Part shown: positions 16,447-25,513 of the stretch, piece after piece
How positions within the stretch are numbered: the stretch's first letter is position 1
Layout of the letters: the number at the start of each line of letters is the position of its first letter
Assembly (NCBI RefSeq): GCF_000204015.1
Contig: NZ_GL883080.1
Location: 781,291 to 815,929, forward strand
DNA: 34,639 bases
Source: Asticcacaulis biprosthecium C19
GTDB lineage: Bacteria > Pseudomonadota > Alphaproteobacteria > Caulobacterales > Caulobacteraceae
Direction: 5' to 3'
Translations under genes and position numbers: made by a program
The notes under the pieces: model-generated
What the model saw: only the letters and a program-made list of their open reading frames with translations
Database searches by the model: none
What the model was told of the DNA's origin: nothing

Positions 16447-18581
16447 GATTTTGCCTTTGCGGAAGGCCCGGGCCCGGAAGCGGTTGGGCGGGCGGCGACC
16501 TGAGCGGCGGGAACCGGAGCGGGGGTGGCTTGCGGCGCAACGGGTGCGACCGGCTTGGGGGCAGCGGGTTTCGGCTTCATCTGGTTCAGAATGGCCCCGG
16601 CCGGCTTGAATTTTCCGGCCTTGGACTGCTCGAACAGTGCCAGGGCGCCGGCGCGATCTGCCGGACCGCCGCGGCCATCCAGCATATACAAGCCGTACCA
16701 GTACTGGGCCTCGGCGTCGCCGGAATCGGCGCCGCGCTTCAACCACGCGCGGGCTTCTGGCAGAGATTGCGGTACGCCGTCGCCGACCTCGTAGCTGTAG
16801 GACAGCATGATCATGGCTTCGGCGCTGCCGGCATTGGCGGCGCGCAGGAACAGTTCGGCCGCCCGTTGCGGGTTCCTGGCGACGCCATAGCCCGTGGCAT
16901 AGCTTCGGCCCATCTCGATCAGACCGGTCAGGTTACCGGCATCGGCCGCCTCTTCGAAGAAGGTAAAGGCGCGGGCGGCGTCAACGGGCACGCCAGCGCC
17001 GCTGGCATAGGCGCGGCCCAGATCGATATAGGCATCGGTCTCACCATGGCGCGACGCTTCTCGCAGCCATTTGACGGCCTGTTGCGACGCATCCGGCTGC
17101 TGCAGCGTAAAGTACAGGGCGCCGAGTTTACGCATGGCGCGGGGGCTGCCGCGTCGAACCGCCGCCTCCAGATAGCCCTTGGCGCGCAGCCGGTCCTGGG
17201 TCACCACTTCGCCGCGGGCATAGCCGTCGGCCATGATCAGCAGCAGATTGGTCGAGGTGGCGCCACTGTCCAGTGCGCTGCCGGCCCAGCGGAAGGCTTC
17301 GCCTTCATTGCGCGCGACGACGGCGTCGCCGCTGCTGTAGCGGCTGGCCAGTTCTGTCCGCGCCGCCGTGCGTCCGCCCTTGGCCGCCTGGCTCAGATAG
17401 GCGAAGGCCCGGGCGGGATCGGCGGTCAGGCCGCGCTGGCCCTTGTCATACAGGCCATACAGGACCCAGGAGGCGCCGGGATTCCCCATTTGCGCAGCAT
17501 CGGTGAGCATGGCGACGGCTTCGGCCTCGTCCTGCGGCTTGGACGGCTGGCGTTTCAGCAGCATGTCGGCCAGTTCGTATTTGGCCGAGGCCGAACCCAT
17601 GGCCGCGGCGCGGCGGAAATAGGATTCCGCCTTGACCAGGTCTGCGGGGACACCGCGTCCGGTCTTGAAATCCAGGCCCAGTTCGGTCAGGGCGCCGACC
17701 GAGGTGGCGTCCTTGGCCGCGTCCAGTGCCAGGCTGTGAGCCTTCTGCGCCGACTCCGGTGTGCCCTCCAGGCGCAGCACATCTATCTGCCGCATCCGTG
17801 CGGTGTTGCTGTTCAGCCCCGCGGCGCGGTTGTACCACTCGCTCGCCAGAGCGATGTCCTTGGCAACGCCGGCGCCCGTGCGGTAGGCATCGCCCACCCG
17901 GACCATGGCGTCGAGATCGCCGCCCTTGGCGTCATAGAGACTACTGGTGAACTGGCGGTAGCGGATATCGTCAGTGAGGGCGCGACTCTTGACCGGCAGC
18001 GACCGGCCTTCGATCATGGTGACCAGGGTCTTGGCCGCCCCGGCATTGGTTTCCGAGGCCTCTGTCAGCAGACGCAGGACCTCCATTTTGTCGGAATCCG
18101 GCCGCTGGGTCAACTGCCCGGCCAGCATCACCGCCGCCTTGCGGTTGCCACTCTGCGCCGCACTGCGCAGCGCTGTCATGGCTTCGTCGGGGGACCGCGC
18201 CAGTTCAGGATGATCCATAAGCAGTTCGGCCAGAGCCACCCGGGCGCGGTCGGCATATTTCGGCGCCGATGCGGCGCGCCGCAGCAGTTGTGCCGACTGG
18301 CCCGGCGCGGCGCCGGGTGCGGCCAGTTCCGGCGACCGCATCAGCAGTCGCGCCTGATAGTAGTCGGCCGCCCACGGATTGACCGCACGCAGGCTCTCGA
18401 TCTGCGTCCAGGCGGCTTTCGGTTTGCGCTCCTTGACGGCCTGGTCGGCCGCCAGCACGATGGCGCGCAATCTGGATTCGGGGCGCATCTGCCACATCGT
18501 CATACCGACGGCGCCGGCGCCCGCGGCCATTGTCAGGGCTATGGAAAACGCTGCCCATCCGGAAAAAGCTGATTTCGTCAT
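16443..18581 (-). CDS. Sel1-repeat (TPR-like) protein, AlgK-like
   Basis: A 712-residue protein with an N-terminal signal anchor (GWAAFSIALTMAAGAGAVGMTMW) and a long run of Sel1-like repeats (roughly residues 110-660) with the usual pattern, e.g. GRSYATGYGVARNPQRAAELF and GADSGDAEAQYWYGLYMLDG. A Pro/Ala-rich tail follows (about the last 50 residues). Pseudomonas AlgK is a Sel1-rich outer-membrane lipoprotein of about 475 residues; this one is much longer and has no lipobox, so it may be inner-membrane anchored. Sel1 scaffolds of this kind hold AlgX and AlgE together in the known export complex. ATG 18581 overlaps the AlgG stop (ATGA) and its stop overlaps the next start. Confidence 0.88.
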   Translation of the reverse strand: MTKSAFSGWAAFSIALTMAAGAGAVGMTMWQMRPESRLRAIVLAADQAVKERKPKAAWTQIESLRAVNPWAADYYQARLLMRSPELAAPGAAPGQSAQLLRRAASAPKYADRARVALAELLMDHPELARSPDEAMTALRSAAQSGNRKAAVMLAGQLTQRPDSDKMEVLRLLTEASETNAGAAKTLVTMIEGRSLPVKSRALTDDIRYRQFTSSLYDAKGGDLDAMVRVGDAYRTGAGVAKDIALASEWYNRAAGLNSNTARMRQIDVLRLEGTPESAQKAHSLALDAAKDATSVGALTELGLDFKTGRGVPADLVKAESYFRRAAAMGSASAKYELADMLLKRQPSKPQDEAEAVAMLTDAAQMGNPGASWVLYGLYDKGQRGLTADPARAFAYLSQAAKGGRTAARTELASRYSSGDAVVARNEGEAFRWAGSALDSGATSTNLLLIMADGYARGEVVTQDRLRAKGYLEAAVRRGSPRAMRKLGALYFTLQQPDASQQAVKWLREASRHGETDAYIDLGRAYASGAGVPVDAARAFTFFEEAADAGNLTGLIEMGRSYATGYGVARNPQRAAELFLRAANAGSAEAMIMLSYSYEVGDGVPQSLPEARAWLKRGADSGDAEAQYWYGLYMLDGRGGPADRAGALALFEQSKAGKFKPAGAILNQMKPKPAAPKPVAPVAPQATPAPVPAAQVAARPTASGPGPSAKAKS

Positions 18582-21500
18582 GATGCGTGGTCTTCCTCGC
18601 TGTCGAACTCGGCGCCGGCTTCCGCCGTCTCCTGATCGGGATCCAAAGTGCCGGTACAGATCATGCCGGCGCCGTTGGCAGGCGGCAGTTCCTCGACCAC
18701 ACCGCTGAGATAGCCCTGGTTCAGGAACGGACAGACCTTCGGAACATTGACGGCCCTGCAACTGGACCGGACCACAACGCCTTCCCCTTGCAGGCGCAGC
18801 ATTTCCCGGCCGTGCGGTTCCAGGTCGCCCTGCAACAGCTTTTTCGTCGAGCCGAAGAACTGGTTGCCCTTAACGGCGACCGTACCGAAACCGGTGGCAG
18901 TAATACCCGTGCCGTTGTGCTTGTCGATAACGTTGTCGACGACAGCGACGGTCACGAACTTGGTGTAGGGATCCTTCACGGCGTCGCGGGTCGGGAATCC
19001 GATGACCTCTTTCGGGTCGCCGACATAGATGTTCACCCCGGCGCGCTGGGCCGTGATCAGGTGGTTGCGGAAGATGCCGATATCGGTGCTGTTGCGGACC
19101 TTGACCGCGTCGCCGTGGTTCTCGAACGTCCGGTTACCGGCCAGGATGTTGCACGGGCTTTCGTACACGGCCAGGCCGTCCTGGCCATTGCCCCAGACGC
19201 GGTTGGCATAGACCAGGTTTCCGGAAGAAATACGATCCAGCATGATGCCGGTGCCGTGATTGTCGAAGACGATATTGCCGACAATCCATGAGTCATCGAC
19301 TTCACGCGATCCGATAATGCCGTGCTTCTTCACGGTGCCGTAGCTGACATTGTACGCGATGATCAGGCGCTTGGAATAGTCGTGCGGGTCGACGCCGTAG
19401 ATCAGGTTGTTGCGGTATTCGTTGCCGATCAGGGCGATGTCGTCGGCGGCATTGGTGAAGAAGCCGAAATACATCTCCTCGAAACTGTTGTCGACAACCA
19501 TGCCGGTGGGGCGGTTGAGCGCGCCGGGGCGGTGCTGCTGCACCAGGATCGGACCCTGTGAATATGAGAAGCCGTAACCCTTGGCGCCGTTGAAGCCCAG
19601 GTGATGGAAGTGCGACCCGTCGGCGTGCATCTGCGAGCCGCCCCAGGAAATCAGGAACGGGCGGAACTGGTTGCGGCTGTCGAAATCGAGCTTGGGATAG
19701 GCCTTGCCGGCGGCGTCCCAGCCAGCGACCGTGATGTCGTGCAACCACAGTTTTCCGGCATTGACGATGAAGACGCCGGTGTTGGAATTCAGCCGCAGTT
19801 CCTCGGCATCGGTGCCGGAGATGACCAGGCTGGCCTGGGGGCCGACGAGCAACGGCACATTCAACATGTAGCGCGAACCCTTGCGGATCAGCAGTTCGCC
19901 TTCGCCGATGCTATTGAGGTGGCGCGCCAGACTTTCCAAGGTCAGGACGCCGGACTCGATGTGGATGTAGCGCGGATAGCGGGTGCCTTGCGCCTGGACC
20001 GGGAAGACCTTTTCCCCGATCTGGCGGAAGGTGTTGTTCACTTGGGATACGAACTTGGTGTTGTAGTAGCTGTATTCCATTGGGATGACATACACACCCC
20101 CGTCCGTTGCAACCGGGATGTTGTCGCTGACGGCCTGGCGGCTGTAGCTGTTGAGGTTTGGCGGTGTCGGGATCGACTCGCCCACCTTGTTATTGCCTAT
20201 ATTGTAATAGGTCGCGGCCTGGCCCTTCAGGATCACCTGGCGTTCGCGGGCAGTATTGTCCGGACGGGTCACGCCGCCGTCCAGGACACCGTAAATATCC
20301 AGCGCCTCGGCGCTGGCCGCGGCCAACTGGCGCATCGAGCGGACGCGGTCCTGGTAGTCGGGAATCTGGCGGGCATAGAGGGCGGCGACCTCGTATTCGT
20401 GCTTGTCCGAGAAGACGCGGACGACACGTTGCAGCATGTCCGAGGCCTGGTGTTCGTCCAGCGCCCAGGCCACGGCCTGGTCAATGCGGCCGGTATCCTT
20501 GACCTTGGCCCAGGCGGCAGCCAATTCGGTCAGGGCGTTGAGATAATGGACATTGTCGTCGGCCATGGCGTCCAGCAGGTAAGCCTCGGCTTTGACAGGT
20601 TGCCCCGTCGACGCCAGGGCGAAGACCGCCGCCGACGCGGTCTGCTGCACTTCCTCGACCGACGACGCCTTGGCGCGCAGGGCTTCGATCTGGGCGACGA
20701 TGGCCAAGGCTTTGGCAGGCTCGATCCGTTTGGCGTAGGCGTCGGCGGCATAGGCCAGGACCCAAGCCTTGGTTCCGGGCGACGTCTGGCTCTTGGCCAG
20801 GCTGGCGATGGCGTCGGGCTGTTCCTTTGCCGCGAGCAGGACGGCCCTCAGAAGGGCGGCCTGCTCGCGCTGCCCCGCGCTTTTGATACCGTTGATGGCC
20901 TTCTCTGCGGTCGCCCAATCGCGGCTGCTCGTCGCCCGCCGCGCCAGCTCCTGAAGGGTTTTCGTCTTGTGGTCAGGCTCCCCGATGCGGTTGGCGTACA
21001 TCAGGGCGCGCGGGTAGTCGCCGGAATAGATGTCGACCAGGGCCAGGTTGGCATTGATCCGCGACTTGGCGGCGCGCGGCATGAAGAACGAGGTGATTTT
21101 CACGGTCTCAAGAGTTTGCGCCGTGGCAGCCTGAGTAACGTGGGACTTGGCATAGGCGGCGGCCACCTGCGACAGGACTTGCGCCTTGAGCGTGGTATCG
21201 GTCAAGCTCTGAGTCAGGCGTTCAGCGATCGACAGGCGCGGGCTGTCGGTGTTGCCCATGGCCAGGAAGAACAGGGCCTCGTTCTGTTGCGCAATGGAAG
21301 AGATACCGAAGGCGGCGATCTCGACGACATCGCGCTGTTCGTTGGTCGTGGCTTCCTGAACCAGGGTCAGGAGCAGGTTGTCGCGATCGGGCGTGCCGAC
21401 CCGGGCGGCCAGAGCGGCGGCCAGGGCGGCTTCAGTGTTGCCGTTGACTCTCAGCGTTTCGGCGGCATCCAGCAACTCCGGGCTGCGGCGGTCCAGTTCT

Positions 21501-22222
21501 GCGACGGATTGGTCGCGGAAGCTGGCAAGTTCCGGTGCGGTGAAGTCGCCCACCCGCAATTTCCAGCGCGAGACGTCCGACAGGACGGCGCCGCGGCGGA
21601 CGGGATCGGTGATTTCGGTCGCCCAAGCGGTGGCGCGGTCGCGCTGCCCGGCGGCCAGGGCCAGCAGACGCGCCATGTCGCCGACAACCGGATCGCGCTG
21701 TGCCGCAGGGACTTTCGCCATACGGACATAGCCGGCGGTCAGGGTGTCGACGGCGGCGCGGTAGTCACCGATCCGGATCTGCTGACGGGCGATGGACAGC
21801 AGGTCGCGTGCTCCGGTCACGGCGTCGGGCTGGCGTTCGGAGATAAAGCGGGCGCTGGTGAGAAGTTCGCGGCGGGTTTCCACGGGCAGGGCGGCATTGC
21901 CGCCGCGCTGGCTGAGCAGGGTCGAATAGTCCTTGAGCAGGTTCGAGAAGTTCGGCGAGTTGCCCAGTGCCGGATCGGACAAGGTAGCCTGGTCGTACAG
22001 CCGCATGGCCTTCGCCAGTTCGGCCTCCCGTTGAGTCGGATCGGTGAGTTTCTGCGCCTGGGTGTAGGCTGCCTCGGCCCTGACGGTGTCGGGGGACTGG
22101 GTTACCGACGGCGTCCCGGCGCCCGGCGCACAGCCAGCCAGGACGGCCAGGAAGACCGTCAGAGCCAGGGCTCCTGCGGTCGAGCCTGTGGCTGTCCTTG
22201 AAAGGAAAGGTTTGAAATTCAT
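18578..22222 (-). CDS. algG: Lipoprotein TPR-AlgG fusion (mannuronan C5-epimerase)
   Basis: A 1214-residue protein, more than twice the length of Pseudomonas AlgG (about 540). Seen: a lipoprotein signal ending in the lipobox LAGC (Cys31); about 600 residues of alpha-helical repeats (roughly 45-640) of TPR/superhelix type; then a right-handed beta-helix epimerase domain (roughly 660-1180) with the AlgG catalytic motif DPHD at 945-948, followed by repeated NxVxxNxxxG turns; and an acidic tail. AlgG epimerises mannuronate to guluronate in the polymer and guards it in the periplasm. The helical part could do the scaffolding done by AlgK elsewhere. ATG 22222 overlaps the algJ stop (ATGA). Cellular site: lipid-anchored in the periplasm. 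Confidence 0.92.
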   Translation of the reverse strand: MNFKPFLSRTATGSTAGALALTVFLAVLAGCAPGAGTPSVTQSPDTVRAEAAYTQAQKLTDPTQREAELAKAMRLYDQATLSDPALGNSPNFSNLLKDYSTLLSQRGGNAALPVETRRELLTSARFISERQPDAVTGARDLLSIARQQIRIGDYRAAVDTLTAGYVRMAKVPAAQRDPVVGDMARLLALAAGQRDRATAWATEITDPVRRGAVLSDVSRWKLRVGDFTAPELASFRDQSVAELDRRSPELLDAAETLRVNGNTEAALAAALAARVGTPDRDNLLLTLVQEATTNEQRDVVEIAAFGISSIAQQNEALFFLAMGNTDSPRLSIAERLTQSLTDTTLKAQVLSQVAAAYAKSHVTQAATAQTLETVKITSFFMPRAAKSRINANLALVDIYSGDYPRALMYANRIGEPDHKTKTLQELARRATSSRDWATAEKAINGIKSAGQREQAALLRAVLLAAKEQPDAIASLAKSQTSPGTKAWVLAYAADAYAKRIEPAKALAIVAQIEALRAKASSVEEVQQTASAAVFALASTGQPVKAEAYLLDAMADDNVHYLNALTELAAAWAKVKDTGRIDQAVAWALDEHQASDMLQRVVRVFSDKHEYEVAALYARQIPDYQDRVRSMRQLAAASAEALDIYGVLDGGVTRPDNTARERQVILKGQAATYYNIGNNKVGESIPTPPNLNSYSRQAVSDNIPVATDGGVYVIPMEYSYYNTKFVSQVNNTFRQIGEKVFPVQAQGTRYPRYIHIESGVLTLESLARHLNSIGEGELLIRKGSRYMLNVPLLVGPQASLVISGTDAEELRLNSNTGVFIVNAGKLWLHDITVAGWDAAGKAYPKLDFDSRNQFRPFLISWGGSQMHADGSHFHHLGFNGAKGYGFSYSQGPILVQQHRPGALNRPTGMVVDNSFEEMYFGFFTNAADDIALIGNEYRNNLIYGVDPHDYSKRLIIAYNVSYGTVKKHGIIGSREVDDSWIVGNIVFDNHGTGIMLDRISSGNLVYANRVWGNGQDGLAVYESPCNILAGNRTFENHGDAVKVRNSTDIGIFRNHLITAQRAGVNIYVGDPKEVIGFPTRDAVKDPYTKFVTVAVVDNVIDKHNGTGITATGFGTVAVKGNQFFGSTKKLLQGDLEPHGREMLRLQGEGVVVRSSCRAVNVPKVCPFLNQGYLSGVVEELPPANGAGMICTGTLDPDQETAEAGAEFDSEEDHAS

Positions 22223-23349
22223 TGTTTTATGCCACCTTCAGCCTCGCTTGGACGCATCCAAACGTATCTTTCCGGGATTTCCCAAATAACGAGTTCCGGC
22301 GCCGCTTCCGCCAGCGTGCCGCCAGTCAATAGCTTGTCCATCGGTACGAACGGCCCCGCGCCCTTGTCGGCGACATTGACCAGATCGGCGCCCAGATCCT
22401 TTTCTAGGAACTTCGCGAACCCCCATCTCTCGTCGGCGCTGTAGCTGGTTCCGACCAGAATCACCGGGGTCGCCGAGTCGCCCAGCAGGTCGCCGGCGCC
22501 ATCTCCGCCGCCACTGCCCGTTTCGACATAGGCAAAAGCCGGCAGGCTCAGGCTGTCGGCCGGCGGTGCCATCGCGGCGAACGTGGTCCCCAGTGGCAAA
22601 AAGGTCATCAGGTCGCCGTTCAGGACCTGGGCCGGACCATAGGTGACGCGCATCTCTTCGCCCTGACGCTGCGCCTTGATGCCACCCGCAGCTTCGACCT
22701 CCGCTGCGATCGTCTGGGCAGCGGCCTGGGCGCCCGCCGGCGTCCAGTGGGTGTCTGTGCGGAAATAGGCCGGCGCTTCTGCCTTGACGGCCAATAGCGA
22801 TGGCCGCAGGTCGACGACTGTAAAGCCGGCCCCTCGCAGTTCGCTCAATAGCGCATCGTAGAAACCTGATTGTTCCGCCGGCCAGCGATAGCCGCCCAGA
22901 TGTTCGCCATAGATCCGCGCCTTGGCCGGAACGATGGCGATGACCAGACGCACGCCCCGCGCGTCCAGCGCCTGGCGCGCGGAGTTGGCCTCGGCGACCG
23001 TATCGGCAATGCCGGTGCTCAGGCGCGGCGCTTCAAACTCTTCTTTGGTGAACAGCCAGGAATCCGTCCCGGCCAGGACACCGTCGCGGCCTTCATGGAA
23101 CAGGCCGTAGGTGGCCGCCGTCCAGGCATGGGTGGACGGATCGCGGATCAGCAGCTTCTTGTCGAAGACAGCCGAGAAGGCTTCCGCCCATTTGCCGTGA
23201 AAGACGGTGTCGAACGTAAGCGCCGGAGCGTCTTCGCCGCGCATCGCCGGGTTGGCCAGCCCCAGCGTCAGCAAGGCCGCGCCCAGGACAACGCCCAGCA
23301 CGGCGGCCGGTTTGCCGCTCTTGCTCATCGCTTTTGCTGTGTCCTGCAT
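22219..23349 (-). CDS. algJ: AlgJ-like alginate O-acetyltransferase
   Basis: A 376-residue protein close to Pseudomonas AlgJ in length (about 390). It has an uncleaved-looking N-terminal membrane anchor (about residues 14-34) and a periplasmic SGNH-like domain: RTDTHWTPAGA with Asp199 and His201, and ILVGTSYS with Ser302. Known AlgJ passes or transfers acetyl groups to alginate together with AlgI, AlgF and AlgX. The gene starts 9 nt after algI and its stop overlaps the algG-fusion start. The shorter C-terminus without a binding module separates it from the algX product. Confidence 0.92.
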   Translation of the reverse strand: MQDTAKAMSKSGKPAAVLGVVLGAALLTLGLANPAMRGEDAPALTFDTVFHGKWAEAFSAVFDKKLLIRDPSTHAWTAATYGLFHEGRDGVLAGTDSWLFTKEEFEAPRLSTGIADTVAEANSARQALDARGVRLVIAIVPAKARIYGEHLGGYRWPAEQSGFYDALLSELRGAGFTVVDLRPSLLAVKAEAPAYFRTDTHWTPAGAQAAAQTIAAEVEAAGGIKAQRQGEEMRVTYGPAQVLNGDLMTFLPLGTTFAAMAPPADSLSLPAFAYVETGSGGGDGAGDLLGDSATPVILVGTSYSADERWGFAKFLEKDLGADLVNVADKGAGPFVPMDKLLTGGTLAEAAPELVIWEIPERYVWMRPSEAEGGIKQ

Positions 23350-23358
23350 GGTCGCGCC

Positions 23359-24768
23359 TCAGAACTGAAAGTAGAGAAATGGCGAAAAACTCGATGCGCT
23401 CAGCCGGGTCAGGCTGAGGATCAGCAGCAGCGGCAGAACGAACAGCTCCAGCCGTGAACCGCGCGGCGGCACGTAGCCCCGGCCGGTCCAGGCCTGACGA
23501 ACACCCAGGCCCACAACGATCAGGGCGATGGCCAGGAAGGCCAACTGCGTGCGGCTGAGACTCCAGGCGAGGTCCGCCGATGTCAGACCGTGCATGCCCA
23601 ACATCCCGGCATACATGGTCAGGGCTTCCCCCAGATTGGCGGCGCGGAACAGCACCCAGCCGATCAGGACGATCACCATGGTCACCACCCAGGCCAGGAG
23701 TTTCGATGCCTGGCTCTGAATTTTCGCCGACATAGTGAAATAGCGCTCCAGCGCCATGACGCCGCCGTGCAGCCCGCCCCACAGGAGGAAGGTCCAGTTG
23801 GCGCCGTGCCAGAAGCCGCCGATCAGCATGGTCAGGATAAGGTTGCGGTAGGTCTTGGCCTCCCCCTTGCGATTGCCGCCCAGCGGAATATAGACGTAGT
23901 CGCGCAACCAGGTGGACAGCGAGATATGCCAGCGCCGCCAGAATTCGGTGATGCTGCGGGACGCGTACGGATTGTCGAAATTCTCTATAAAGACGAAGCC
24001 CATCATCAGCGCCAGGCCGATGGCCATGCTGGAATAGCCCATGAAATCGAAGAACAACTGCAGCGCATAGGCGACCGCGCCAAGCCACGCCTGAGGCAGG
24101 GAGGGCGCTGCAGAACCAAACGCCTGGTCTGCGATCGGCGCCACCGAGTCCGCCAACAGGATCTTGGTCGAGAGGCCGTAGATGAAGCGGCGAAGGCCTT
24201 CGGCAAACTTGTCGACGGTGTGGATACGACCGCGGAATTGGTCCTTCAGATCCTTGTAACGCAGGACGGGGCCGGCGATCAGCTGCGGGAAGATGGCCTT
24301 GAAAGCGGCCAGGTCGACCAGGCTGGTCGTCGCCTCGACGTCACGACGCCATACATCGACTAGGTAGCTGATCGCCTGGAAGACAAAGAACGAAATACCG
24401 ATCGGCAGGACGACATGCGAGATGAAGGGATCGGTACCTGCAACCTGCTTTGCCAGCAGGTTCCAGTTCTCGACGAAGAAGTTCATGTATTTGAAATACA
24501 GCAGCGTCAGGACATTGATGACGATGCCGACGATCAGGAACAGATTGCGCCTGGCTTGCGTCGCCGCCTTGTCGATGACAATGGCGATCAGATAGTTCCA
24601 GAAGGTGAAGACGATCAGCAGGATCAGAAAGTCGACCCGCCACCAGGCGTAGAAGATATAGCTGCCCAGAACGATCGTGATGTTTTTCCATCGTCCTGGC
24701 GTGAGATAGTAGGCCGCCAGGAAAAGCGGGAGAAACAGGTATATGAAGACATTAGAAGAAAATACCAT
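23359..24768 (-). CDS. algI: AlgI-like MBOAT acetyltransferase
   Basis: A 469-residue polytopic membrane protein of the MBOAT family, with multiple hydrophobic helices. It starts VFSSNVFIYLFLPLFLAAYY, typical of AlgI, and contains LPIGISFFVFQAISYLVDVWR and the signature GGFWHGANWTF with the catalytic His at residue 321 (His322 in Pseudomonas AlgI). It carries acetyl groups across the inner membrane to AlgJ/AlgX. The start ATG 24768 has AGGGGGG upstream. AlgI-type proteins also serve other polysaccharides (DltB, PatA), but the neighbouring algJ/F/X/G make the alginate assignment firm. Confidence 0.95.
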   Translation of the reverse strand: MVFSSNVFIYLFLPLFLAAYYLTPGRWKNITIVLGSYIFYAWWRVDFLILLIVFTFWNYLIAIVIDKAATQARRNLFLIVGIVINVLTLLYFKYMNFFVENWNLLAKQVAGTDPFISHVVLPIGISFFVFQAISYLVDVWRRDVEATTSLVDLAAFKAIFPQLIAGPVLRYKDLKDQFRGRIHTVDKFAEGLRRFIYGLSTKILLADSVAPIADQAFGSAAPSLPQAWLGAVAYALQLFFDFMGYSSMAIGLALMMGFVFIENFDNPYASRSITEFWRRWHISLSTWLRDYVYIPLGGNRKGEAKTYRNLILTMLIGGFWHGANWTFLLWGGLHGGVMALERYFTMSAKIQSQASKLLAWVVTMVIVLIGWVLFRAANLGEALTMYAGMLGMHGLTSADLAWSLSRTQLAFLAIALIVVGLGVRQAWTGRGYVPPRGSRLELFVLPLLLILSLTRLSASSFSPFLYFQF

Positions 24769-24812
24769 TTCGCCCCCCTTTCCTGAAGTGCGCGGGATAC
24801 GTCATTGCGGAA

Positions 24813-25478
24813 CTAGTTGGCGGTTTCAGAACGGACCCAGACAACCTTGATCTTGCCACCGACCTCGGAGACGATCGACGAATAGGCGTTGCCGCGTTCG
24901 ATGGTCTGTTGCGGGACGGTCCCCAATTGCGACGTGCCGTCGAACACCGCAAAGCCGGTGGTAGCCGAGTTGACCGGACGCGAGCCAACCTTGCGCGGTG
25001 CGACGGCGTCAACAACCGCAGCCGCACCGTCGGCCGTCTTTAGCGACAGGGCGGCCCGGTCGGTCAGGTTGTAGAAGGTGATCAACCCCTTGACCTTGCT
25101 GTCCAGCTTGGGGTCTTCGATGAGCGCGGCGTGGGGTGCCGACCGTGTGCCGAAAATGACGACGGTATAGTAACCGCCGTCGCTGACGACGAGTGTCTTG
25201 CCCTTGGTTCCGAAGCGCACCTGGGTCGTTCCGGCCGGAATGATCTTGTAAGCCGTGGCTGTGCCCGCGGCGACGCTGTAGCTGGCCTTGCCGATGGTGG
25301 CATTGACCGTCTGGCCATCCTCGACCGTCGAAACGACGCGGATGAACACCGAGTTCGGTGGCGGTGCCGCGGCATAGAGGCCGGCATCGGCATTCTTGGC
25401 GTTGGCGGAAAGCGGCAGCAAGGCGGCCGCGCCGATCAGCGCGGTCATCAGGGTTCTTCTGGTCGTGGCCATAGTCAT
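24813..25478 (-). CDS. algF: AlgF-like alginate O-acetylation adaptor
   Basis: A 221-residue periplasmic protein (Pseudomonas AlgF is about 216) with a Sec signal ending at SANA. The mature start DAGLYAAAPPPNSVFIRVV corresponds to the AlgF N-terminal strand, and the body is two all-beta modules (conserved FYNLTDRAALSLKTADG and PVNSATTGFAVFDGTSQLG). AlgF is required for O-acetylation with AlgI and AlgJ and has no known catalytic site. ATG 25478 is chosen because GGAG lies six bases upstream; the ATG at 25490 would overlap that site. Gap to algI is 44 bp and to the algL upstream 35 bp. Confidence 0.88.
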   Translation of the reverse strand: MTMATTRRTLMTALIGAAALLPLSANAKNADAGLYAAAPPPNSVFIRVVSTVEDGQTVNATIGKASYSVAAGTATAYKIIPAGTTQVRFGTKGKTLVVSDGGYYTVVIFGTRSAPHAALIEDPKLDSKVKGLITFYNLTDRAALSLKTADGAAAVVDAVAPRKVGSRPVNSATTGFAVFDGTSQLGTVPQQTIERGNAYSSIVSEVGGKIKVVWVRSETAN

Positions 25479-25513
25479 GTCTGTCTCCATTACGTCTTGA
25501 GCGAATCGGGGGT

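Noticed and set aside
16530-18572. 680-codon plus-strand open frame
   Set aside because: Antisense shadow of the Sel1 gene; its apparent repeats are the complement of the Sel1 repeats.
19601-22201. 866-codon open frame on the plus strand
   Set aside because: It lies wholly antisense to the AlgG fusion, has Gly/Gln/Arg/Asp-rich low-information sequence typical of shadow frames in high-GC DNA, and shows no domain.
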